A stretch of 64,000 nt of DNA from Christensenella sp034926635 (GTDB lineage: Bacteria > Bacillota > Clostridia > Christensenellales > Christensenellaceae), in the NCBI GenBank assembly GCA_034926635.1, contig JAYFQX010000001.1, positions 219,599 to 283,598 on the forward strand, in the 5' to 3' direction. Position numbers and translations under genes: made by a program. The notes under the pieces were generated by a model. The model was not told where the DNA came from, ran no database searches, and was given only the letters and a program-made list of their open reading frames with translations. How positions within the stretch are numbered: the first letter of the stretch is position 1; every line of letters starts with the position of its first letter. Shown here piece by piece: positions 57,588 to 64,000 of the stretch.

Positions 57588-58448
57588 TTACTTATCATCA
57601 TTCGGCTGGTCTTCTTTTACGATAGTTTCGGTTGCTTCAATGCTCTCAGCATCTTCAGCAGCTTCTTCCAATGCTTCTTCCGCTTCAACCAAAGCTTCAC
57701 CCTCGGCAGCCATTTCTTCTACCTCTGAGGCAATTTCATCTACACGTGCCTCAATCCGTTCTACGATATCGGCTTCTTCATCCGTCATCGCAAGAATGGC
57801 TTTGTCAAATTTTCTCTTGGAAGCAGTAACCAGGAACATCTGCACAAGCAGAAGGTTTACCATCGCATTGATTATAAGCGGGATCACCACGCTGTAGATC
57901 GCAAGCGCTTCCGTAGACATCAGGCTTGTTAACTTCTGGTAGAAGAAGAAAGCGCTGAACACGATTGATACAGCAAGGCATGTGAATTCAATAAAATTCA
58001 AATTCTTTTTGTTGCTATTGTCCCAATTCGCGAGAAGCGCAACGCACCCTACCGCCAGTGCAAGCCACGGGAGATAGAACGCAAAGACTTCTATGGAGAA
58101 AGTCCCTTGAATCAGCGCCGGAAAAAAGTTTGCAAGATACAGTACCGTTGTCAGTAAAATACCCCAAAACCAGATTTTGGAAAGCACTTCCCTCTTCTCC
58201 TTGGCAATAAACCAGCTCAGTACTAAAAGCAGCGCACAAACTCCCATTAATCCGCCTATCATATAAATATTGTAGACGAAATAATCAACGTAATCCATTG
58301 TAGTAAGCCCAAGCTGCGCCGACTGCTCATATGCCTGCAAATAGCCGATCAGGGATACAATCATCCCCACCGCGAGCACAATAATTAAAATAGATATAAT
58401 GATAATGCCTATATTCTTGTTACTCTTTTTCTTTACGGTTTGTTCCAT
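57588..58448 (-). CDS. Multi-pass membrane protein with acidic C-terminal tail
   Basis: 286 residues, not recognised. A basic N-terminus (KKKSNKN) precedes about six hydrophobic helices between residues 15 and 210 ('IGIIIISILIIVLAVGMIV', 'MIGGLMGVCALLLVLSWFI', 'AFYLPWLALAVGCVALLA', 'IPLIINAMVNLLLVQMFLV'). The last about 75 residues are almost all Glu/Ala/Asp/Ile ('EEADIVERIEARVDEIASEV'), predicted helical or coiled coil and cytoplasmic. The tail is repetitive, with EAEEALEEAAEDAES-like units. Function unknown; flanked by a terminator downstream and its own ribosome binding site AAAGGATGATA. Confidence 0.75.
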   Translation of the reverse strand: MEQTVKKKSNKNIGIIIISILIIVLAVGMIVSLIGYLQAYEQSAQLGLTTMDYVDYFVYNIYMIGGLMGVCALLLVLSWFIAKEKREVLSKIWFWGILLTTVLYLANFFPALIQGTFSIEVFAFYLPWLALAVGCVALLANWDNSNKKNLNFIEFTCLAVSIVFSAFFFYQKLTSLMSTEALAIYSVVIPLIINAMVNLLLVQMFLVTASKRKFDKAILAMTDEEADIVERIEARVDEIASEVEEMAAEGEALVEAEEALEEAAEDAESIEATETIVKEDQPNDDK

Positions 58449-58526
58449 AAATTTATCATCCTTTCAATATAAGTGAGATTGGTTCTTAAATTCTTTGATA
58501 CTTCCAAAATTTATTAAAAATAAAAC

Positions 58527-60185
58527 TTATTTTTTATCCTTTTCCCGCAGCTCCACACGACGTATCTTTCCGCTGATGGTCTTCGGCAATTCCTTTACAA
58601 ATTCAATCTCGCGCGGGTATTTATATGGCGCTGTAGAATGCTTTACATGGTCTTGCAATTCTTTTTTCAACGCTTCCGTCGGCTCATAACCATCCGCCAG
58701 AACGATGGTAGCTTTTACAATTTGTCCGCGTTCCGGATGCGGCACGCCCGTTATCGCCGTTTCCAGTACAGCCGGATGTTCCATGAGCGCGCTTTCCACC
58801 TCAAACGGCCCGATTCGATAACCGGAAGACTTGATCACATCGTCAGCACGCCCTACATACCAAAAATATCCATCTTCATCCTGCCATGCAACGTCACCGG
58901 TATGGTAAATTCCGTCATGCCAAACCTTTTTGGTAAGTTCTGCATCTTTATAATATCCCAAAAACATTCCCGTAGGAATTTGTTTGTCTGTATGAACTAC
59001 AATTTCTCCTGTCTCACCCGGCGAACAAACATTTCCATCCTCGTCAACAATATCAATATCATACATGGCGTTCGGTTTTCCCATAGAACCGGGACGCGGC
59101 TCCATCCAGATGAAGTTTCCAATCGTAACAGTAAGCTCTGTCTGTCCGTAAATTTCCATTAATTTCAAACCGGTTGCATCCAAAAACTGATAATACACTT
59201 CCGGATTCAAAGGCTCTCCGGCAATCGCAGCGTATTTCAAAGCGGAAAGATCATATTTTTTTAAATCTTCCTTAATAAAATAACGATAGATCGTAGGAGG
59301 TGCACAAAATGTGGTCACCTTGTATTTTTCAATTTTCTTGAGCAGCAAGTCCGGAATAAACTTGTCCATATCATAAACAAAAATACAGGTTTCCGCAAGC
59401 CATTGCCCATAAAGCTTGCCCCACGCGCTTTTTGCCCATCCGGTATCGGCGACGGTCAAATGCAGCCCATCCGGATCCACATTGTGCCAATAAACCGCTG
59501 TTACGATATGCCCGAGCGGATATACAAAATTATGCGCTACCATTTTTGGCATGCCTGTCGTTCCGGATGTAAAATACAAAAGCATAATATCATCGTTATG
59601 CGTTGCCTCGTTGCCGGTCGGGCGTTCAAAAACATCGCCGTATTTTTCCATTTCCGTCCAGAACTCAAGCCATCCCTCGCGTTTTTCGCCAACAATTATT
59701 TTTTTTTCAAGCGTGGATGAATCCGCCTGGGAATCTTCTACATGTTCCTTCAATTCACCGTCTTTTGTACTGATTATCATTTTTACATCAGCGGCATTGT
59801 TGCGGTAAACAATATCCTTTTTGGTAAGCAAATGTGTCGCCGGAATAGCAATCGCACCAATTTTATGCAATGCAATAATTGAAATCCAAAATTCGTAATG
59901 CCGCTTTAAGATCAGCATTACCTTGTCGCCTTTTCGAATGCCTTCCGCCCGAAAAAAATTCGCAGCCTGGTTGGAAAGACGGCTGATATCGGCAAAAGTA
60001 AAAACTTTTTCTTCATCATTATCGTTTGTCCATAAAAGCGCACGTTTCTCAGGCTTTTCTTTCGCCAGAACATCTACTATGTCAAATCCAAAATTAAAAT
60101 TATCCGGTACAACTGTTTGGAACCCTTTTGCAAACTCCTCATAACTGGAAAACCCGGTTGTACTATATTTCTCAAAAATCCTCAT
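58527..60185 (-). CDS. AMP-binding acyl-CoA synthetase (medium/short chain type)
   Basis: 552 residues of the acyl-CoA synthetase family. The ATP loop is 'LLYFTSGTTGMPKMVAHN', A5 is 'MEIYGQTELTVTIG', the hinge region is 'YHTGDVAWQDEDGYFWYVGR' and 'ADDVIKSSGYRIGPFEVESA', and the catalytic Lys is in 'ELPKTISGKIRRVELR'. This form, lacking an acetyl-CoA synthetase-length N-terminus, is typical of acyl-CoA synthetases acting on short or medium fatty or aromatic acids. Its XRE-cupin neighbour 12 bases upstream probably regulates it. Confidence 0.9.
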   Translation of the reverse strand: MRIFEKYSTTGFSSYEEFAKGFQTVVPDNFNFGFDIVDVLAKEKPEKRALLWTNDNDEEKVFTFADISRLSNQAANFFRAEGIRKGDKVMLILKRHYEFWISIIALHKIGAIAIPATHLLTKKDIVYRNNAADVKMIISTKDGELKEHVEDSQADSSTLEKKIIVGEKREGWLEFWTEMEKYGDVFERPTGNEATHNDDIMLLYFTSGTTGMPKMVAHNFVYPLGHIVTAVYWHNVDPDGLHLTVADTGWAKSAWGKLYGQWLAETCIFVYDMDKFIPDLLLKKIEKYKVTTFCAPPTIYRYFIKEDLKKYDLSALKYAAIAGEPLNPEVYYQFLDATGLKLMEIYGQTELTVTIGNFIWMEPRPGSMGKPNAMYDIDIVDEDGNVCSPGETGEIVVHTDKQIPTGMFLGYYKDAELTKKVWHDGIYHTGDVAWQDEDGYFWYVGRADDVIKSSGYRIGPFEVESALMEHPAVLETAITGVPHPERGQIVKATIVLADGYEPTEALKKELQDHVKHSTAPYKYPREIEFVKELPKTISGKIRRVELREKDKK

Positions 60186-60197
60186 GTATGCATACCC

Positions 60198-60749
60198 TCA
60201 CTTCGAAATGATTGCCAAAAACTTACAGGGTTTCCCTTCTTCCGCGCGCATCGCGTGTGGGGTAGAAGCGTTAAAATATACTGTATCGCCCTCATATAGC
60301 CGTATTACCGCATCCTGAATAAACATCGTCATACTGCCTTCCACAACGTAGTTCATTTCCTGTCCTTCATGCGTATTCTTCTGAACAGCCTCTGTATCTT
60401 TCGGTTCTACCGTCACCAAAAACGGTTCCATGGCTCTGCCTTTAAAAATCGGAGCAAGGTGCTGATATTTATACGCCTTCCTGCGTTCCATTTGCAGACC
60501 TTTGTCTTTTCTTACCAGAGAAAACGTTTTCAGCTTGGCGTTATCCCCTGTAAGAAGCTCTGTAATATCTACACCCAAACGGTTTGCCGCCGTATAAAGA
60601 AAACTGAACGGGAAATCACGTTCACCCGCTTCATATTTTCCATATTCTTCCACTGTTTTTCCGGTTATTTCCGCCATTTCTGCAACTTCAATCTCTTCGA
60701 TCTCCCGAAGGGTGCGAAGTCTTTCGGCAATTTCCTTGATTTGATCCAT
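60198..60749 (-). CDS. XRE-cupin transcriptional regulator
   Basis: 183 residues from ATG 60749. The N-terminal HTH reads 'IAERLRTLREIEEIEVAEMA' and 'ITGKTVEEYGKYEAGERDF'. The C-terminal cupin has 'HEGQEMNYVVEGSMTMFI' and 'DTVYFNASTPHAMRAEEG', a small-molecule sensor shell with metal-binding residues partly kept. Such pairs often control the adjacent acyl-CoA synthetase gene, which follows by 12 bases. A GTG-start extension upstream lies in a hairpin-like region and is not preferred. Confidence 0.85.
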   Translation of the reverse strand: MDQIKEIAERLRTLREIEEIEVAEMAEITGKTVEEYGKYEAGERDFPFSFLYTAANRLGVDITELLTGDNAKLKTFSLVRKDKGLQMERRKAYKYQHLAPIFKGRAMEPFLVTVEPKDTEAVQKNTHEGQEMNYVVEGSMTMFIQDAVIRLYEGDTVYFNASTPHAMRAEEGKPCKFLAIISK

Positions 60750-60809
60750 GTTGCACCAACTTTCTACGTAGAAAAGCCCCGCGCCGCTCACGCAGGGCCA
60801 TAGTTTGGT

Positions 60810-61292
60810 TTATTTGATTTTGATTTCATCACTTTGAAATACTACAATAACGCCTTGTTGATCCCAGATCGTATCAGCCCCGAGGATGTTCTGGAATTTT
60901 TTCCCGTATGTCTTTTGCACTGCCTCGGGCTGTGCATCTGATTTTTGTGTATCAAAGCTGATAAATGCATATACCACTTCCGGCCATTCATCCGTCACAG
61001 TGAATTCAAAGTTGAGGTTATCCCCTTGCTTTGAGAATTTTTTCTGTTCGACCGTAATTCCATTTGCATTCAGGACAGAAGCAACCCCGTTGGTACCATC
61101 CATCAAATTCGTTTCTCCTGTTACGATCAGTTTATCGCCTTCCAGCTTTGCCGTACACGACCCTGTCGCTTCAAATGTTGCCGCGCCTTCTTCGGGTTCC
61201 GGACGTTTAATTTCCTGTGCACCGCCGCAGCCCGCGAAAATAACAGTTGCCGTCATAACCAAAGCCAGTAATAATATCAGTTTCTTCTTCAT
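60810..61292 (-). CDS. Small lipoprotein
   Basis: 160 residues. Signal peptide 'MKKKLILLLALVMTATVIF' with lipobox FAGC and a following GGAQ, so a lipid-anchored exported protein. The mature part is beta-rich ('CTAKLEGDKLIVTGETNLMD', 'GDNLNFEFTVTDEWPEVVYA') and has no recognised domain. The stretch 'GTNGVASVLNANGITVEQKK' suggests an immunoglobulin-like or FxLYD-like fold, not certain. It stands between the regulator and the C39-like gene, all in the same direction. Confidence 0.7.
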   Translation of the reverse strand: MKKKLILLLALVMTATVIFAGCGGAQEIKRPEPEEGAATFEATGSCTAKLEGDKLIVTGETNLMDGTNGVASVLNANGITVEQKKFSKQGDNLNFEFTVTDEWPEVVYAFISFDTQKSDAQPEAVQKTYGKKFQNILGADTIWDQQGVIVVFQSDEIKIK

Positions 61293-61394
61293 CAAATAAT
61301 TTGCCCCTTTCGCAAAAAACGCCTTCTAATAGTATAGTAAAAACACAGAAATATGTAAAGCACTTTCCCCATTTTCGTTTCAAAAAACCCACTA

Positions 61395-62012
61395 CTAAGC
61401 GTACTCCGGACGTACAAACGCAACCATTCCGCCCTTCCAGTACCTGCCAGTCTCCCACGCGCGCTGAAAATCAAAAACATGCCGGCTTCCCCATGTCGCA
61501 AAAATAGCGTTTAAGCGCCCTTCCACCGTAATCTCGTAGCCCGTCAGGTTAAACCAGTGCCATTCATATTCGTCAAACGCCGGATCTGCATGCTTTAACA
61601 TCAAAAACATCACAGGGATCCCGTTGTCTATCGACGAAATAAAAAATTTTTTCGCCGTTTCATATGATTCCCGTCCGTAAACCTTCTGCATCCCCATTTT
61701 GGTTCCCGTCGTCATAATATATTTTCCAAGCATTCGTTCAAATTTATCAATGCTTGTAAGACCGCCGATTCCCGGGTGAAGATACTGAAACATTATCTCA
61801 AAAAAGCGTAAAAAATCTTTCTTACAGACATCCGCGATATCAAATGGATACAACGCGCGGTATTCTCCAAAACGTTTTGCCAACCAAATACAAGTCTCGC
61901 ATGCACACACTGCCGAACAGCCGCCCAGCTTCATCATCTTATGTGTATGCCAATTCTGGTCACCGCCATAATAGGTTCCGTCTATACGAATAAAATCTAA
62001 TTCTTTTTTCAT
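61395..62012 (-). CDS. C39-like cysteine peptidase-fold protein
   Basis: 205 residues from ATG 62012. 'TYYGGDQNWHTHKMMKLGG' followed by 'CSAVCACETCIWLAKRFGEY' gives an N-terminal Gln and Cys, and 'DEYEWHWFNLTGYEI' holds the late His in the layout of C39-like papain-fold proteins. 'ERMLGKYIMTTGTKMGMQ' and 'SIDNGIPVMFLMLKHADPA' fit a small single-domain enzyme. It has no signal peptide. The open frame continues upstream but a promoter is placed so that the transcript would begin at or next to this ATG. Substrate unknown. Confidence 0.65.
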   Translation of the reverse strand: MKKELDFIRIDGTYYGGDQNWHTHKMMKLGGCSAVCACETCIWLAKRFGEYRALYPFDIADVCKKDFLRFFEIMFQYLHPGIGGLTSIDKFERMLGKYIMTTGTKMGMQKVYGRESYETAKKFFISSIDNGIPVMFLMLKHADPAFDEYEWHWFNLTGYEITVEGRLNAIFATWGSRHVFDFQRAWETGRYWKGGMVAFVRPEYA

Positions 62013-62018
62013 ATCTGT

Positions 62019-62046
62019 ATTATACCATAATCCTTTTGGTTGACAA
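62019..62046. promoter_or_regulatory. Overlapping divergent promoters between the C39-like gene and fhs
   Basis: Minus strand: TTGTCA (62046-62041), 16-base spacer, TATAAT (62024-62019), six bases before the C39-like ATG. Plus strand: TTGACA (62040-62045) with an A+T-rich -10 region about 18 bases on, for fhs. The two -35 boxes overlap. Confidence 0.7.
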
Positions 62047-62115
62047 ACAGATTCAGATAGCTCAAAATAAAAAGGATTGTAAATAATCACACCATTTTTT
62101 TTAGGAGACAACACC

Positions 62116-63786
62116 ATGAATCGTGACCTTCAAATAGCGAATTCCGTGATTGCGGAATCAGTTACCAGTATTGCCCAAAAACTGGGGATCAGCGAAGACC
62201 TGTTAATTCATTACGGAAAAAACATTGCAAAAGTATCTCTTGATGCTTTAGACCGTACAACGGATGCAACCGTTGGAAAATTAATTCTTGTTTCCGCCAT
62301 GAATCCGACACCTGCCGGCGAAGGCAAAACAACCGTTTCCATCGGACTTGCAGACGGATTGGCAAGAAGAGGCAAAAAAACCTGTCTTGCGCTCCGGGAA
62401 CCTTCTTTAGGTCCTGTTTTCGGCATTAAAGGCGGTGCAACGGGCGGCGGCTATGCGCAGGCGATTCCCATGGAAGATATCAACTTGCATTTTACCGGCG
62501 ATATCTATGCCGTAACGACTGCTAACAACCTGCTCTGCGCTATGATCGATAATCATATCTATCATGGCAATGAATTACGTTTGGATGTGAAGAATATATG
62601 TTTTAAGCGTTGTATGGATATGAATGACCGTGCCTTACGCAACATTATCTGCGGGCTCGGGCAACGTACAGACGGCGTACCGCGTGAAGATGGATTTAAT
62701 ATCGCCGCAGCGTCGGAAATTATGGCGATCCTGTGCATGGCGACCGACCTTGCCGATTTGCGCAGGCGGCTTGACCGCATCACCATCGGTTATAATATGG
62801 ATGGCGAAGCCGTTTACGCAAAAGATTTAGAAGCCGGCGGCGCAATGTCGGTTATTCTGAAAGAGGCCATCAAACCGAACCTTGTTCAAACACTGGAGCA
62901 TACACCTATTTTTATGCATGGGGGTCCGTTTGCCAATATTGCACATGGCTGCAATAGCATTCTTGCGACCAAAATGGCTATGCAATATTCTGACTTTACA
63001 GTCACCGAAGCCGGTTTTGGCGCAGACCTCGGTGCAGAGAAGTTTTTGGACATCAAATGCCGCAACGCCGACATCTGGCCGGATGCAGTCGTCATCGTCG
63101 CGACCATACGCGCCCTCAAATACCATGGCGGCGTGAAAAAAGAAAATCTTGACACAGAAAATGTAGAAGCGCTTATGGCTGGAACAGAAAATCTTGACCG
63201 TCATATCGACAATATGCGTAATGTATACGGTTTGCCTGTTGTGGTTGCTATCAACCGTTTTACTGGCGATACACCGCTGGAAATTCAAGCTTTGGGAAAA
63301 CATCTCGAGGATATTGGCGCGGCTTATTCCGTATGCGACGTTTGGGCAAAAGGCGGTGAAGGCGCTTTAGACCTCGCCACAAAGGTGGAAGATGCCATGA
63401 TGCCGCATTCCTCGCCCAGTCATCCTTATGATTATGCACAGTCGATCAAAGACAAAATCACCGCTGTCGCCACTAAAATTTATGGCGCAGACGGCATTGA
63501 AATCGGTCCTAAAATACGTAAGAAAATAAAAGAATTAGAGCAAGCAGGTTACCACAATCTTCCAGTTTGCGTCGCAAAAACGCAATATTCCTTTTCAGAC
63601 GATGCCTCTTTGCTGGGTGCTCCAGAACATTTCGATATTGAAGTGCGCGACATTGTACTGAATTCCGGTGCTGGTTTTATTGTCGCAATCTGCGGCAATA
63701 TTATGCGGATGCCCGGTCTTCCCAAACGCCCTGCCGCATGTGGTATCATGCTGGATGAAAACGGGGAAACCGTGGGATTATTCTAA
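62116..63786 (+). CDS. fhs: Formate-tetrahydrofolate ligase
   Basis: 556 residues, the normal length for bacterial FTHFS. The ATP loop is 'MNPTPAGEGKTTVSIGLADG', and 'REPSLGPVFGIKGGATGGGY' is the family signature. The end 'GEPRxx' region is replaced here by 'KRPAACGIMLDENGETVGLF', which is usual. It makes 10-formyl-THF from formate and ATP, the donor used by PurN and PurH in this window and by acetogenic C1 metabolism. It has an AGGAGACAACACC ribosome binding site. It is one of few plus-strand core genes. Confidence 0.97.
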   Translation: MNRDLQIANSVIAESVTSIAQKLGISEDLLIHYGKNIAKVSLDALDRTTDATVGKLILVSAMNPTPAGEGKTTVSIGLADGLARRGKKTCLALREPSLGPVFGIKGGATGGGYAQAIPMEDINLHFTGDIYAVTTANNLLCAMIDNHIYHGNELRLDVKNICFKRCMDMNDRALRNIICGLGQRTDGVPREDGFNIAAASEIMAILCMATDLADLRRRLDRITIGYNMDGEAVYAKDLEAGGAMSVILKEAIKPNLVQTLEHTPIFMHGGPFANIAHGCNSILATKMAMQYSDFTVTEAGFGADLGAEKFLDIKCRNADIWPDAVVIVATIRALKYHGGVKKENLDTENVEALMAGTENLDRHIDNMRNVYGLPVVVAINRFTGDTPLEIQALGKHLEDIGAAYSVCDVWAKGGEGALDLATKVEDAMMPHSSPSHPYDYAQSIKDKITAVATKIYGADGIEIGPKIRKKIKELEQAGYHNLPVCVAKTQYSFSDDASLLGAPEHFDIEVRDIVLNSGAGFIVAICGNIMRMPGLPKRPAACGIMLDENGETVGLF

Positions 63787-63859
63787 GATAATCACTCGGT
63801 AAAAAACCACCCTGCATACTTTAGACTGAACCCCTGAAAGCGGACATTGTAGAAAAAGG

Positions 63860-63889
63860 CCTCCTGTTGTAGGATATTACAGCAGGAGG
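63860..63889 (+). promoter_or_regulatory. Hairpin that hides the ribosome binding site of the IS transposase
   Basis: Stem CCTCCTGTTGTA / TACAGCAGGAGG (12 bp, one G-U pair) with a six-base loop. The right arm contains the AGGAGG of the transposase gene, so a transcript reading in from fhs would have the site folded away. Confidence 0.65.
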
Positions 63890-63897
63890 TCTTTCAA

Positions 63898-64000
63898 ATG
63901 GGAAAACATTATGGGGAAAAAATAATCAAAAAAGTAAAAGCGATGCGTGAGAGCGGTTGCACCCATCGAGAAATTGGGCTAAATTTTGGATTGAGTCAAG
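63898..64000 (+). CDS. IS3-family transposase OrfA, 5' part
   Basis: Starts MGKHYGEKIIKKVKAMRESG and continues 'CTHREIGLNFGLSQ', a helix-turn-helix of the OrfA type. The frame runs off the window after 34 residues. AGGAGG lies eight bases upstream. The catalytic OrfB would be downstream, outside the window. Confidence 0.75.
   Translation, partial: MGKHYGEKIIKKVKAMRESGCTHREIGLNFGLSQ

Larger units (their letters stand above)
63827..64000 (+). mobile_element. IS3-family element, left end, cut by window edge
   Basis: Terminal sequence TGAACCCCTGAAAGCGGACA starts 40 bases after fhs and is followed by a transposase orfA-like frame at 63898. The right end is outside the window, so the size is unknown. 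Because its end differs from the TGAACTGACCCC end of the remnant at 23815, it belongs to a different IS type. Confidence 0.7.

Noticed and set aside
1..64000. CRISPR arrays, tRNA and rRNA genes
   Set aside because: No regularly spaced repeats and no tRNA T-loop/acceptor pattern or rRNA core were noticed on either strand.

Overview
The window is 64 kb of a low-to-medium G+C Firmicutes chromosome, most likely an anaerobic member of the Clostridia (a Christensenellales-like lineage is a guess). The evidence is the classical hrcA-grpE-dnaK-dnaJ-prmA-rsmE-mtaB heat-shock cluster behind a CIRCE operator, a CtsR box in front of ctsR-mcsA-clpC, Shine-Dalgarno-rich starts (many TTG), a formate-tetrahydrofolate ligase, and mobile genes of Tn4451-like type. 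Almost every gene is on the minus strand. No rRNA, tRNA or CRISPR array was seen.

Layout by position. 1-5.0 kb: 5' part of a PgpH/YqfF-type gene, phoH, rpsU, a HIT protein, mtaB, rsmE and prmA. 5.1-10.1 kb: dnaJ, dnaK, grpE, hrcA, with promoter and CIRCE. 10.2-17.4 kb: a complete run of late purine genes (transcription order purE-C-F-M-N-H-D) downstream of an AzgA-type purine permease (17.4-18.9 kb). 19.3-21.7 kb, plus strand: a betaine/choline/ergothioneine-type ABC transporter with fused permease and binding protein. 21.7-23.8 kb: an ankyrin remnant, a photolyase-like radical SAM protein, and a decayed IS3-family element.

23.84-40.29 kb is accessory DNA inserted at the 3' end of guaA. Three copies of an 11-base core (23843, 26671, 40281) divide it into two tandem islands. 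Island A (23.84-26.68 kb) has no integrase. It carries a two-gene cargo operon, a SLOG-family gene broken by one stop codon, and a ribbon-helix-helix gene. Island B (26.67-40.29 kb) is an integrative mobilizable element with repressor, excisionase, tyrosine integrase, MobC-like protein, RecA-fold RepA-like ATPase, MobV-type relaxase with oriT-like palindromes, and TnpV. Its cargo is a tight five-gene operon: HTH regulator, PD-(D/E)XK nuclease-methylase fusion, second DNA methylase, SIR2-domain protein and HerA ATPase. This looks like a composite restriction-modification plus SIR2-HerA anti-phage system and is the most interesting content of the window. The cargo operons of both islands start from promoters sharing the same 15 bases.

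40.3-64 kb returns to the core genome: guaA, a LarE-like PP-loop protein, guaB, a cobalamin-adenosyltransferase-like protein, a TagO/WecA transferase, clpC-mcsA-ctsR (no mcsB in the operon), a B12-binding radical SAM protein, a propeller lipoprotein, an adenosylhomocysteine-type deaminase with an AhcY homologue, galU, a PlsC-like acyltransferase, yjbQ, a membrane protein, an acyl-CoA synthetase with its XRE-cupin regulator, a lipoprotein, a C39-like protein and fhs (plus strand). The window ends inside the first gene of another IS3-family element.

Functionally, the core segments combine protein quality control under HrcA and CtsR, de novo purine synthesis through IMP to GMP, and one-carbon/SAM recycling (fhs, purN, purH, deaminase, ahcY). 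The islands contribute defence and mobilization. All calls rest on reading the sequence and on known family motifs; no database search was run.
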